Shown here: positions 16,214 through 25,020 of the stretch, piece after piece
Layout of the letters: each line of letters opens with the position of its first letter
Position numbering within the stretch: position 1 is the stretch's first letter
NCBI RefSeq assembly: GCF_020711235.1
Contig: NZ_JAJFAV010000001.1
Coordinates: forward strand, 620,001-684,000
Direction: 5' to 3'
Source of the DNA: Hymenobacter sp. 15J16-1T3B
GTDB lineage: Bacteria > Bacteroidota > Bacteroidia > Cytophagales > Hymenobacteraceae
DNA length: 64,000 nucleotides
Position numbers and translations under genes: made by a program
The notes under the pieces: generated by a model
Seen by the model: only the letters and a program-made list of their open reading frames with translations
What the model was told of the DNA's origin: nothing
The model's database searches: none

Positions 16214-16795
16214 TTAAAGTTGACGTTGCAGCCGGGCCCGCACTTCCATCAGGGCGAAGCCCAGGAGGTTTAGCCCGCGCCAGGCGGCCGGGGTCAGGGC
16301 CCGGGCGTCGTGCTGGGCCAGGCCGATGCCCCAAATGGCGTCGACGGGGCTGGCCTCCACCAGCACCCGCTCGCCGGAGGCCAGTAGAAACTCGCGCAGG
16401 GCCGGGTGCTGGCCGAATTTAGCCTCGTTGCCGCGTACCACCAGGTCGAAGCGAGCGGCTTCCCACTGCGCGGCATCGAAGGACTGCACCCGCCGGCCGT
16501 ACTTTTTGGCCTGATCGGGGTGAGTGGAGCCGATGACGGCCTGCCGGTTGGCCTCGTCGCCGAACAGCCGGGCTTTTTCGGCCATCATCCAGTGCTCGGC
16601 CGTGGGGTACAGCGTGCCGGCGATGGTGAAGGGGGCCGGGTACCACTGGCTCAGGCATTCCTTGCCCACGCGCCCAGCGCCGGGCGCGGGCGTGTGCCCC
16701 CAGAAAAACAGATACTCAACGGCCTGGCCCGCCGCCAGGTGGCGCTGCAAATCGTCCAGGTTGCGGATGGGGGCAGCGGTGTGTTGGTAGTCCAT
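16214..16795 (-). CDS. NADAR family protein (YbiA-like)
   Basis: A 193-residue NADAR domain protein, starting at ATG 16795 (MDYQHTAAPIRN). The open frame to 16852 adds 19 unlikely residues. Diagnostic segments are CLSQWYPAPFTI, YPTAEHWMMAEKARLFGD, QAKKYGRRVQSFD, NEAKFGQHPALREFLL and VDAIWGIGL. NADAR proteins are N-glycosidases: some clear toxic riboflavin-pathway intermediates and some remove ADP-ribose from nucleic acid guanines as antitoxins to DarT. No DarT-like toxin is adjacent here, so a metabolic or damage-control role is more likely. Operon with the PCD gene downstream. Confidence 0.9.
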   Translation of the reverse strand: MDYQHTAAPIRNLDDLQRHLAAGQAVEYLFFWGHTPAPGAGRVGKECLSQWYPAPFTIAGTLYPTAEHWMMAEKARLFGDEANRQAVIGSTHPDQAKKYGRRVQSFDAAQWEAARFDLVVRGNEAKFGQHPALREFLLASGERVLVEASPVDAIWGIGLAQHDARALTPAAWRGLNLLGFALMEVRARLQRQL

Positions 16796-16921
16796 GGGTG
16801 CGAAGGTGAGGCGGCTCCGCAGCCAACATACGCAACGAGGCGCATTCGGCAACCCAAACGCGCCGGGCGCAGTACACCGAAAAAGAATCCGCTACTCCCT
16901 CCCAGACCACAACCAACGACC

Positions 16922-17506
16922 ATGTCCATCGACCCGAAAAACCGCCCGGTGCGGGAAATACCCAACGATACCACCGACGAAGAGCTGCAGGCCGGCCACA
17001 TCATTCCCGGCGCCGATCCACCCAAAAACGAAGCGGCCCGCGGCGGCTTCGGCAACCGTGACGGCAAGCAGGGCTTCGGCACCGATTCTTCCGACGGCAT
17101 TTCGTCGGTATCCGTCAACGAAGACGCCGACAAGCCCGGCCACCCCGCCGACAACATCCGCGGCGACGACGAAGGCCGCCCCGTGGTGCCTAACGAAGAC
17201 ATGCCCACCCCCGACGTGCTCGACCCGCGCCGCCTGCCCGACGCGTTGAGCGAATCGGATGGCGACTCGCGCCGCGCCCGCAACGCTGGCGAGGACCTTA
17301 CCGACGAAGACGACCTCGACGCGGTGGACCGCCTCGACGATTTCGGGGATGCGGACGAAGATGACGAGGACGACGATACCGCGGCGCCCCGCAGCGGCGC
17401 CGGGGCCATCGACTACAACTCCAAGGCTTCCGACGCCCGCCCCGACACCAACGCCGATCTGACCGACCCCGATGCCCAGGAATCGGGCATTGCCAAGGGC
17501 TTCTAG
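16922..17506 (+). CDS. Intrinsically disordered acidic protein (194 aa)
   Basis: Starting at MSIDPKNRPVREIPNDTTDE, this 194-residue protein has no signal peptide, no membrane segment, no cysteine and no tryptophan. Aspartate, glutamate, glycine, proline and asparagine dominate, with very acidic stretches (EDLTDEDDLDAVDRLDDFGD and a D/E run after it). Such composition predicts disorder. I do not recognise a family. It is followed after 60 bp by a second disordered protein and a shared terminator, so the two form one unit. The frame continues upstream to 16406 only as read-through of DNA antisense to the NADAR gene. Confidence 0.75.
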   Translation: MSIDPKNRPVREIPNDTTDEELQAGHIIPGADPPKNEAARGGFGNRDGKQGFGTDSSDGISSVSVNEDADKPGHPADNIRGDDEGRPVVPNEDMPTPDVLDPRRLPDALSESDGDSRRARNAGEDLTDEDDLDAVDRLDDFGDADEDDEDDDTAAPRSGAGAIDYNSKASDARPDTNADLTDPDAQESGIAKGF

Positions 17507-17566
17507 GCCCGTGGACCTGCGGTGCCTCCGGGCGCCGTGCCTTTCCCAACACAAAACACTACTTCC

Positions 17567-17791
17567 ATGTCACACAGCAATAGCAAGGGCAACGAGCCCT
17601 CCAAGCAACAGCCGGGCGGCCCCGCCGCTGCTGAGCAACCCAAAGCTGCCGGGCAGCTGCCCGTCAACAACCGGGACGAGCAGACCGAAGACCGGCTTGA
17701 ACAGGAAGCCCAGGACGCGCCCCAGCGCCACCCCAACCGCAACCTCGAAAAACCGGAGCTCGACAAGCCCAGCTACGGCGGCGGCCACTAA
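17567..17791 (+). CDS. Small disordered hydrophilic protein (74 aa)
   Basis: A 74-residue protein starting MSHSNSKGNEPSKQQPGGPA. It consists almost wholly of charged and polar residues plus proline and glycine, with no cysteine, tryptophan or phenylalanine, and ends in a GGGH tail. It looks like a hydrophilin-type disordered protein. The alternative start at 17522 adds 15 residues that do not resemble the rest. Function unknown; pairing with the acidic protein upstream and the shared terminator suggest joint expression. Confidence 0.65.
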   Translation: MSHSNSKGNEPSKQQPGGPAAAEQPKAAGQLPVNNRDEQTEDRLEQEAQDAPQRHPNRNLEKPELDKPSYGGGH

Positions 17792-17810
17792 GCCCGCGCA
17801 AGAACCAGAA

Positions 17811-17842
17811 GCCCCGGCCTCCGATGAGGCCGGGGCTTTTTT
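17811..17842 (+). terminator. Terminator of the disordered-protein operon
   Basis: An 11-bp stem (GCCCCGGCCTC and complement), CGAT loop and six T residues form a textbook intrinsic terminator. Confidence 0.93.
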
Positions 17843-17911
17843 GTGCCCGCCGAGCAACTGCACACCGCGCTTGCGGCGTAGGCACCTTATCACCCCCATT
17901 TGCCCAATGTC

Positions 17912-18613
17912 ATGCGCTACGCCACCACCGACCTGCACGGCTGCCTGCACACGTTTCGCCACCTCGTGGAGCAGCGCCTGCACCTCACCCGCACCGATTC
18001 GCTGTACGTGCTCGGCGACTTTGTCAACAAAGGCCCGGACTCGCGCGGCGTGCTCGATTACTTGATGCAGTTACAGGCCGAGGGCTACCAGGTGCACGGG
18101 GTGCTCGGCAACCACGACCTAGAGCTGCTGCAGGCGGCGCGGGGTGCCCGCCCCATGGCCAACTGGGCCTCCCCCGCTGATTTCAGCATGACGCTCGGCA
18201 GCTTCGGCGTGGAGCATACCCGCGACATTCCCGAGCCCTACCTGCGCTGGATCGAGGCGCTGCCCCTGTCGCTGGAGCTACCTGATTTCGTGCTGGTGCA
18301 CGCCGGGTTCGATTTTCACTTGCCGCCCGAGCAAATGCGCCGCGACCAGCACTCCATGCTCAACATCAAGGACTTTGTGTTCGATGCCTCGCGTTTGCAG
18401 GGCAAGCGTCTCTTGCACGGTCACAATCCGAAACCGGTGAAACAGCTCCGCCATCAGGTAGAGCAACGCAACGGCGCCATTGACCTTGATACTGGCTGCG
18501 TGTATCGTCACAACCCCGAGCTAAGCCACTTGGCAGCCCTGAATTTAGACACCTGGGAGCTGACATTGCAGACCAATATTGAGCCGGATTACCCCATTGC
18601 CCGGCGCCACTAG
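17912..18613 (+). CDS. Metallophosphoesterase (serine/threonine phosphatase-like)
   Basis: A 233-residue calcineurin-like phosphoesterase. The five metal-site motifs are present: TDLHGCL near the N-terminus, GDFVNKGPDSRGV, GNHDLELL, LVHAGFDF and the C-terminal HGHNP. The pattern resembles PrpA/PphA-type bacterial protein phosphatases and symmetrical Ap4A hydrolases; which activity it has cannot be read from the sequence. ATG 17912 (MRYATTDLHG) is preferred to the in-frame TTG at 17900. It follows the terminator of the previous operon, so it has its own promoter. Confidence 0.88.
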   Translation: MRYATTDLHGCLHTFRHLVEQRLHLTRTDSLYVLGDFVNKGPDSRGVLDYLMQLQAEGYQVHGVLGNHDLELLQAARGARPMANWASPADFSMTLGSFGVEHTRDIPEPYLRWIEALPLSLELPDFVLVHAGFDFHLPPEQMRRDQHSMLNIKDFVFDASRLQGKRLLHGHNPKPVKQLRHQVEQRNGAIDLDTGCVYRHNPELSHLAALNLDTWELTLQTNIEPDYPIARRH

Positions 18614-19139
18614 CCTTGCCATCAAAGTGGACGTAACTGAGCTTTGAATAAGGTTGTTTTTGATTTGCCCGGGATACGAGTGCAATTGTTGCTGAGTTTT
18701 TTATTGTAATAGTTATAGAAAGCCTCTGTGGTTGTCTTTAGGTACGTTATAAGTATTGGTAAATTTTTTCGACCTCGTACATACTCTGTTTGTTTTGGTA
18801 AAACGTCTGCTTTACAGCGGTTTTAATGTAAGTGTGAAGGGCCCCTGTTTCGTAACAGATCAATAATGTTAAAAAAAATTATTCCCAATTTAGGATTCAC
18901 AAAACCGTCATCTATATTTGGTTAGTGACATTAGCTGTCATATGGTTATGGCAGTGGAATAATGTTGCTTTTCCGGTATAGGCCTATGGTAGCTTAATTA
19001 CTTTCCCCTCGCTTTTCTGGTACTTTCCGAGTTGGGCTATGCTTGTGCAAAGCGGTGCCCAGCCGCTTCCGGCGCCTTTTTGGTTGTTGGCAGCTACCCT
19101 TTTGCCCTGATTGAACCTAGCCTCCTGCCCTTCTGAGCC
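18614..19139. other. 526-bp AT-rich leader region
   Basis: There is no credible gene in this stretch. Its GC content is markedly below the flanks, with runs such as AATGTTAAAAAAAATTATTC. It presumably carries the promoter and a long 5' leader of the surface protein at 19140. Confidence 0.6.
18913..18920 (+). promoter_or_regulatory. Possible -7 element TATATTTG
   Basis: An exact TAnnTTTG match lies about 220 bases before the surface protein start. No clear -33 TTG accompanies it, so this is tentative. Confidence 0.3.
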
Positions 19140-21683
19140 ATGAAACAAACTTTACCCTCCCCCATTAACTCCGGCCGCGCCACCGGCGTAACACGCCAGC
19201 AGGCCTCCCTGGCCATGTGGCTGTTGCTGCTTTCGGCGCTGGTGCTGCTGCTGGTGCAGCGCGCCCAGGCCCAAACGCCGGTGGTATACCGCGTAGGCCA
19301 AGGCGGCACCTACGCCTCCATCACCCAGGCCCTGGCAGCGGTGCCGGCCACGCTCACCGCGCCCTACGAGTTGCAGCTGACCAGCGGCAGCTCTTTCGAC
19401 GAAAACGTGTTGATTGCCCGCGTCGGCAGCGCCAGCAATTCGCTCACCATCAAGCCCGAAACCGGCGCCACCAACATCGTTATCAACGGCACCATCACCT
19501 TCGGGGGTGGCACGCGCTACGTGACGCTGAGCGGCCACAACGGCAGCAGCGCCCGGCAGCTGACGGTGCAGCAAATCAGCACCGCGCAGCCGGCCGTGGC
19601 CCTCACCGCCGACGCCCGCAACATCACCATCCGCGACGCGCGCCTGCTCGGCAACAACGCCTCTCTCGCCGGCGGCGTGGTTGAAATCGACGGGGGCAGC
19701 AGCCTCGGCAACGACGACAACACGCTGGTGGGCAACTACCTGGCCCAGGCTGGTGGCGGCCTGCTGCCGGCCAACCTGGTGTACGCCGCCGCTGGCGGCG
19801 GCAGCGTGACCAACGACCGGGTGGCCCTGCTCAGCAACGAACTGGCCAACTACGCCCAGTGCGGCGTGAAGGTGAACAGCGGCAACGGCGACGGGTGGAT
19901 TATCCGCGACAACAGCTTCTACTACTCGCTGGCCACCGCGCCCACCACGGCCCAGACGGCCATCAGCTTCCTGGCCGGCGCAGGTTCCGATAACAACGCC
20001 GTGAGCGGCAACTACATCGGCGGCAGCGCGCCGCAAGCGGCTGGCACCGTGTGGGTGAATGCCGGCGCGCAGGACTTCAAAGGGGTGGTGGTGAGCTGCG
20101 GCTCGGGCACTGGGTCGGCCGCCAACGTGGTGGAAAACAACGTGGTGCGCAACATTAGCCTGTCGCAGCCCAGCACCCAGGCCTTCCAGGCCCTGCTGCT
20201 CACCGGCGGCCGCAGCGAGCTGACGGCCAACACCGTGGCGGCCGTGACCAACAACGGCACCGACGGTGTAAACTCGCTGGTGTCGCAGGCGCAAACGGTG
20301 CTCAACAGCTTCACGGTGGCGCCCGGGCAGGTGATGAGCATTCAGAGCGGGCAAACGGTGGTGACGGGCAACCTCACCATTCAGGGCACGCTCAACCACA
20401 CCGGCGGCGACATCGTCGTCAACGGCGACTTCACCAACTCCGGGGCCTTCGCTCAAACGCTGGGCAACCTCGAAGTGAAGGGCGACCTGAACAACACCGG
20501 CGTGTTTAGCTGCACCACCGGCGGCGTGCTGCTCACCGGCGCGGGCCCTCAGCTGGTGGGCGGCGGCCTGTACTACAACCTGGAAGTGCGCGGCGCGGGC
20601 ACCAAAACCCTGAGCGACGACGTGACCCTGGCCAACAACCTAGTGATGAACGGCGGCATCCTCGACACGGGCCCCAACAAAATCCGCCTGAACGCCGACG
20701 CCCTGCTCACGGAAACGGCCGCCAGCTACGTGCTCGGCCGGGTGGAAGCCCGCCGCACGCCCCGCAGCGGGCAAACGGAAATCTTCGGCAACGTGGGCCT
20801 GGCCCTGACGCCGGCCGCCGGCTCCTTGCTGCCGGGCCTGACCACCGTGGTGCGCACCACCGGCACGGCCGCTACCATCAACGGCACGCCCGCCCTCAAA
20901 CGCTACTTCGACATCACGGCGGGCGTAACCACCGGCCTGAACGTGGACATGCGCTTCGACTACCTCAGCAACGAGCTGAACGGCCTCGCCGCCGCCGACC
21001 TGCGCTTCTTCAAGTCGACCAACAGCGGCAGCACCTGGGAATACAAAGGCATCAGCAGCAGCGGCCCGGGCTTCGCCCAGCTCAGCGGCGTCGACGGCTT
21101 CTCGCGCTGGACCCTGGGCGAGCAGAACGTGGTGCTGCCGGTGGGCCTGACGGCCTTCCGCGCCCAGCGTCAGCAGCAGGCCGCCGCGCTGACGTGGACC
21201 ACCGCCGCCGAAGAAAACAGCCGCGGCTTCGCGGTGGAAGTATCCACCGACGGGCACAGGTTCCGGCAGCTGGCTTTCGTGGCCAGCCCCACGCCTAACG
21301 CCACCGTGGCCCGCAACTACCGCTACGTGGACACCGAAAACGGCAAGCAGGGGCTGCGCTACTACCGCCTCAAGCAGGTAGACCGCGACGGGCACGAAAC
21401 GCTCTACGGCCCGCGCACCGTCAGCTTCGACAACCGCCCGACGCTAGCCGCCTTCCCCACCGCGTTTGACCAGACCTTCGACGTGGAACTGCTGGCGCCC
21501 GGCTCCGGCAACGCCGTGCTCACCCTGACCGACGCCCTCGGCCGGGTGGTGTGGACGCAGCAGCAAGAAGTAATGGCCGGCCCGGCCCGCCTGCGCGTGG
21601 CCCCGCAGTGCCCCGCCGGCAACTACCTGCTCACCGCTTCGGTGGACGGGCAGCGCTACCAGCAGCGCGTGGTGCGGAAATAG
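19140..21683 (+). CDS. Secreted parallel-beta-helix protein with type IX sorting domain
   Basis: An 847-residue secreted protein. The N-terminal signal peptide contains a long hydrophobic run (MWLLLLSALVLLLV) and ends at about QAQ. Residues about 50-480 carry pectate-lyase-like right-handed beta-helix repeats rich in N and G (NITIRDARLLGNNASL, DNTLVGNYLAQAGG, WIIRDNSFYYS). A beta-sandwich region follows (LTWTTAAEENSRGFAVEVST is typical of Bacteroidota surface proteins). The last 80 residues (TLTDALGRVVWTQQQ ... PAGNYLLTASVDGQRYQQRV) are a type A sorting domain, predicting export by the type IX system and attachment to the cell surface. The ligand or substrate is unknown. Confidence 0.88.
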   Translation: MKQTLPSPINSGRATGVTRQQASLAMWLLLLSALVLLLVQRAQAQTPVVYRVGQGGTYASITQALAAVPATLTAPYELQLTSGSSFDENVLIARVGSASNSLTIKPETGATNIVINGTITFGGGTRYVTLSGHNGSSARQLTVQQISTAQPAVALTADARNITIRDARLLGNNASLAGGVVEIDGGSSLGNDDNTLVGNYLAQAGGGLLPANLVYAAAGGGSVTNDRVALLSNELANYAQCGVKVNSGNGDGWIIRDNSFYYSLATAPTTAQTAISFLAGAGSDNNAVSGNYIGGSAPQAAGTVWVNAGAQDFKGVVVSCGSGTGSAANVVENNVVRNISLSQPSTQAFQALLLTGGRSELTANTVAAVTNNGTDGVNSLVSQAQTVLNSFTVAPGQVMSIQSGQTVVTGNLTIQGTLNHTGGDIVVNGDFTNSGAFAQTLGNLEVKGDLNNTGVFSCTTGGVLLTGAGPQLVGGGLYYNLEVRGAGTKTLSDDVTLANNLVMNGGILDTGPNKIRLNADALLTETAASYVLGRVEARRTPRSGQTEIFGNVGLALTPAAGSLLPGLTTVVRTTGTAATINGTPALKRYFDITAGVTTGLNVDMRFDYLSNELNGLAAADLRFFKSTNSGSTWEYKGISSSGPGFAQLSGVDGFSRWTLGEQNVVLPVGLTAFRAQRQQQAAALTWTTAAEENSRGFAVEVSTDGHRFRQLAFVASPTPNATVARNYRYVDTENGKQGLRYYRLKQVDRDGHETLYGPRTVSFDNRPTLAAFPTAFDQTFDVELLAPGSGNAVLTLTDALGRVVWTQQQEVMAGPARLRVAPQCPAGNYLLTASVDGQRYQQRVVRK

Positions 21684-21687
21684 AGGT

Positions 21688-21737
21688 GTCGGTTACGAGT
21701 TGTCAGCAATGGTACCCACTGACAACTCGTAGCCGAC
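21688..21737. repeat. Word-type hairpin, GTTGTCAG family
   Basis: Arms 21688-21706 (GTCGGTTACGAGTTGTCAG) and 21719-21737 are complementary over 19 bp with one G-T type difference, around a 12-nt loop. It starts five bases after the surface protein stop. Confidence 0.85.
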
Positions 21738-21762
21738 AACTAAAATCTGGTTGGTTGAAGGG

Positions 21763-21799
21763 AAACCCGTCCGGGGCATCTGCCGCTCCGGACGGGTTT
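21763..21799 (+). terminator. Terminator downstream of the surface protein
   Basis: A 12-bp stem (AAACCCGTCCGG and complement) with a 13-nt loop is followed by GTTGTTTT. Confidence 0.8.
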
Positions 21800-22038
21800 G
21801 TTGTTTTAGAGCCGGTGGTAGTGGCTAATATCCGCGTGCTGCTGGCCCAACTGCCGCAGCTGATCGGCCGCGCGTGTGCTGGCTAGGTTGCTTCCTGTCG
21901 CATTCACCGGGCAGCCCGGTGGCCGGGCGCCAGTTGGTAGACCGAGCGAAGGCCCCGCGGTTGACAAAAATCGGCCGGCCAATGCCGCTTGCTGCGGGCC
22001 ACTGGCCGGCCGGGTGTTGGGCGTTTGCTGCGGACGAG
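21800..22038. other. Gap before the sigma-like/TPR gene
   Basis: I see no gene, repeat or clear control site in these 239 bases. The next gene converges from the right. Confidence 0.5.
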
Positions 22039-23457
22039 TTAGCGCAGGCTGCCGTCGAGCAGGGCTTGGCGAGCTTTGTCGCGGTGCGGATTGCCGGGGT
22101 CTTGCGCGGCCCGCTCCAGAGCGGCGCGGGCCTGGGGCAACTTCTGCTGCTGCCAGTAGCTCAGGCCGAGGTAGTACTGGGCCCGGCCGGCCAGCGCCGT
22201 GTTGGGAAGGCGACTCACGCGCTGGAAGTAGCTTTCGGCCTGGTCAGGCTGGTCCTGGCGCAGCAGCATCAGGCCGTTGTAGTACAGGAAGGTGTCTTGG
22301 CCCACAGCCGTGGCGGGCAGGCGGCGCAGCATGTGCAAAGCGGCGGGGTAGCTGCCCTGGCGGTAGAGCTGCATGCTTTGGGCCAGCAGGGGGCGGCCGT
22401 CGGTTTGGGCGGTTGTCAGGCCGGGGTCGGGGGCGTCGTAGTCTTGCCAGGCGCGGGCGGCGCTTTCGTGGCGGGGCCAAAAGAGCACCACGGCCGCAAT
22501 CAGCAGGGCCAGCACGCCCGCCCCGATCAGGCCCAGGCGCAGGCGCTGCCGCTGCTGCCGCTGCCGGATACGCTGCTGCGCGGCCGTGCGCTGAGCCACG
22601 CGGCGGTCCAACGACTCCAGGCGCAGGCGCAGGTTTTCGCGGCCGGCGGCCCAGCGCAGGTCGGCCGCGTACTGCTCGTAGGCCAAGCAGGCCTGCCGCA
22701 GCTCCCCGTCGACGAGCAGCTGGGCATCGAACTCGTCCTGCTCGGCCGCGTCGAGCACGCCGTCGGAGCTGCGCTCCACGGCGGGCAGGTGGGCCAGCAG
22801 TTCGGTTGTGCCGCCCGCGCCGGCTCGGTTTAGGGCCTCGAAGAGCTTGCGCAGGGCTTCCGATTTCTGGCGGCGGGCCACCCCGGCGTTGGCGTACCCG
22901 AGCTTGCCGGCCAGCGTTTCAAAGTTGGAGCCGCGGAAGTAGAACTGGTGGAGCACCAGTTGGCTGTCGGTCGGGAGCTGCAGCAGGGTGCGCAGCACCA
23001 GCTGCCGCCGCTCGGCCTCGGCGGTGGGCAAGGGCGTTTCCTCGGCCAGGGCGGTGTTGGTGGCCCGGGCGGTGAGCACCTGCCGGGCGGCGCCGTAGAG
23101 GTGGGCCCGCAAGTCGGCCGGCCAGCGGGTGAGGCGCCCGTCGTTGACTTCGTCGTAGAACGAGAGCAGCCGCTCGCGCAGCACGGCGTGGGCCTGATCG
23201 GCCGGGGTGCCGAACTGCCGCCGCGCCCACCGGGCAAAAACGTCGCGCTGCTGCCCGTAAAAGTCGGTCAGGGGCGTGAGGGTGCCGGTGCGCAGGCGGG
23301 CCAGTTGGGCCGAGAGAAAGTCACTCACGAGGGGCGAAGAATCAATGAACAGGTAGCAAGGAGCAATGACCGGAATGCCATTACGGCCCCGCCGCCGCCC
23401 AGGGCCGGCAGCGGGGGCCGGCGTCATAACGGCGGAGCTGGGGTTTCGGTTAGCCAA
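22039..23457 (-). CDS. Sigma-factor-like / transmembrane / TPR fusion protein
   Basis: A 472-residue protein with an unusual module order. Residues about 45-130 resemble an ECF sigma region 2 (FLSAQLARLRTGTLTPLTDF, VFARWARRQFG). Residues about 150-210 resemble region 4 with a helix-turn-helix (LLQLPTDSQLVLHQFYFRGS, ETLAGKLGYANAGVARRQKS). Residues about 228-290 look like the acidic helical segment of membrane anti-sigma proteins (DGVLDAAEQDEFDAQLLVDG). A single TM helix spans about 307-327, then tetratricopeptide-like repeats occupy 355-455. The real start may be GTG 23328, giving 429 residues, since the first 43 residues look non-coding. The role is inferred: a membrane-tethered transcription regulator or a degenerate relative. 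Confidence 0.7.
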   Translation of the reverse strand: MANRNPSSAVMTPAPAAGPGRRRGRNGIPVIAPCYLFIDSSPLVSDFLSAQLARLRTGTLTPLTDFYGQQRDVFARWARRQFGTPADQAHAVLRERLLSFYDEVNDGRLTRWPADLRAHLYGAARQVLTARATNTALAEETPLPTAEAERRQLVLRTLLQLPTDSQLVLHQFYFRGSNFETLAGKLGYANAGVARRQKSEALRKLFEALNRAGAGGTTELLAHLPAVERSSDGVLDAAEQDEFDAQLLVDGELRQACLAYEQYAADLRWAAGRENLRLRLESLDRRVAQRTAAQQRIRQRQQRQRLRLGLIGAGVLALLIAAVVLFWPRHESAARAWQDYDAPDPGLTTAQTDGRPLLAQSMQLYRQGSYPAALHMLRRLPATAVGQDTFLYYNGLMLLRQDQPDQAESYFQRVSRLPNTALAGRAQYYLGLSYWQQQKLPQARAALERAAQDPGNPHRDKARQALLDGSLR

Positions 23458-23702
23458 TTAAGGTACGACGCGGCGCGCTACCGGCCGCGGGCGCCCGCCG
23501 AGCGGAGAGCTGAAGCCCGGCAATCGGGGGCGTACCGCGACACGCCGGGCGCGCAGTAGTGGGGCTGACGCGCGAACGGCGCCAGTACTTTACCCGGCGC
23601 TAGGATTCGCTCACCGCGGCCTGGGCAGCGGCCCGCTGGTTACGGCTCAGCCGCCCCGCCCACCGTTCGGCCGGGCCGCTTCATTCCTCATCGGCGGCTG
23701 CC

Positions 23703-23710
23703 TACCTTTG
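23703..23710 (+). promoter_or_regulatory. -7 promoter element TACCTTTG of glyA
   Basis: An exact TAnnTTTG match ends four bases before the glyA ATG. Spacing implies a start of transcription at or next to the start codon, as for rsmI. Confidence 0.6.
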
Positions 23711-23714
23711 GTGC

Positions 23715-25010
23715 ATGGAAACCACGACCCGTACCCTCGCCCCCGATACCGTTGTGTTTGACCTGATCCGCCAGGAGAAGGAACGTCAGACGCACGGCCT
23801 GGAACTCATTGCTTCGGAAAACTTTGTCTCGGAGCAGGTGATGCAGGCGCAGGGCTCCATTCTGACCAATAAATACGCCGAGGGCCTGCCCGGCAAGCGC
23901 TACTACGGCGGCTGCGAAATCGTCGACCAGATCGAGCAGCTGGCCATCGACCGCGTGAAGGAGCTGTTCGGCGTGGAGTGGGCCAACGTGCAGCCGCACT
24001 CCGGCGCCCAGGCCAACGCGGCCGTGATGCTGGGCATCATCAAGCCCGGCGACAAAATCCTCGGCTTCGACCTGAGCCACGGCGGCCACCTCACGCACGG
24101 CTCCCCAGTGAACTTCTCCGGCAAGCTGTACGTGCCCTCGTTCTACGGCGTGGAGCGCGAAACCGGCCTGATCGACTGGGAAAAGGTGAAGGAAACCGCC
24201 CGCCGCGAGCAGCCCAAGCTCATCATCTGCGGCGCCTCGGCCTACTCCCGCGACTGGGACTACCAAGCCCTGCGCGAAGCCGCCGACGAAGTGGGCGCCC
24301 TGCTCCTGGCCGATATTTCGCACCCGGCCGGCCTCATTGCCAAGGGCTTGCTCAACAACCCGTTTGAGCACTGCCACATCGTAACGACCACCACCCACAA
24401 AACCCTGCGCGGGCCCCGGGGCGGCCTCATCATGCTGGGCCGCGACTTCGACAACCCCATGGGCCTGAAAACGCCGAAGGGCGACATCCGCTCCATGTCG
24501 TCGGTGCTCGACGGCGCCGTGTTCCCCGGCACCCAGGGCGGTCCGCTGGAGCACGTCATCGGCGCTAAGGCCGTGGCCTTCGGCGAAGCGCTGACCGACA
24601 ACTACGCTGAGTACACCCGCCAGATCATCAAGAACGCTCAGGCACTGGCCAAGGGCTTCGTGGACCGCGGCTACCAGATCATTTCGGGCGGTACCGACAA
24701 CCACTTGATGCTCATTGACCTGCGCGGCAAGGGCCTGACCGGCAAGCTGGCCGAAAATACCCTCATCAAGGCCGACATCACCATCAACAAGAACATGGTG
24801 CCCTTCGACGACAAGTCGCCGTTCGTCACTTCGGGCATGCGCATCGGCTCGGCCGCCGTCACGACCCGCGGGCTGAAGGAATCGGACATGGACACGGTGG
24901 TGGACCTGATCGACCAGACGCTGATGAACCACGACAACGACTCGCGCATTGCGGAGGTTCGCCGGCAGGTCAACGCCCTGATGAGCGAACGGCCGCTGTT
25001 CAACGCCTAG
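23715..25010 (+). CDS. glyA: Serine hydroxymethyltransferase
   Basis: A 431-residue PLP enzyme converting serine and tetrahydrofolate to glycine and methylene-tetrahydrofolate. Clear family blocks are [54 protein letters not shown], and the PLP-lysine segment [15 protein letters not shown] (K229). Length and all core motifs are normal. The start is fixed by the close promoter element. A word-type hairpin follows the stop, and tatC lies beyond it on the same strand. Confidence 0.98.
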   Translation: METTTRTLAPDTVVFDLIRQEKERQTHGLELIASENFVSEQVMQAQGSILTNKYAEGLPGKRYYGGCEIVDQIEQLAIDRVKELFGVEWANVQPHSGAQANAAVMLGIIKPGDKILGFDLSHGGHLTHGSPVNFSGKLYVPSFYGVERETGLIDWEKVKETARREQPKLIICGASAYSRDWDYQALREAADEVGALLLADISHPAGLIAKGLLNNPFEHCHIVTTTTHKTLRGPRGGLIMLGRDFDNPMGLKTPKGDIRSMSSVLDGAVFPGTQGGPLEHVIGAKAVAFGEALTDNYAEYTRQIIKNAQALAKGFVDRGYQIISGGTDNHLMLIDLRGKGLTGKLAENTLIKADITINKNMVPFDDKSPFVTSGMRIGSAAVTTRGLKESDMDTVVDLIDQTLMNHDNDSRIAEVRRQVNALMSERPLFNA

Positions 25011-25020
25011 CGTTGAAATC

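Noticed and set aside
16214-16795. NADAR as the antitoxin of a DarT-type system
   Set aside because: No adjacent gene resembles an ADP-ribosyltransferase; both neighbours are clearly other families.
16406-16921. N-terminal extension of the acidic disordered protein
   Set aside because: It overlaps the NADAR gene on the other strand and does not share the composition of the downstream part; ATG 16922 is a natural start.
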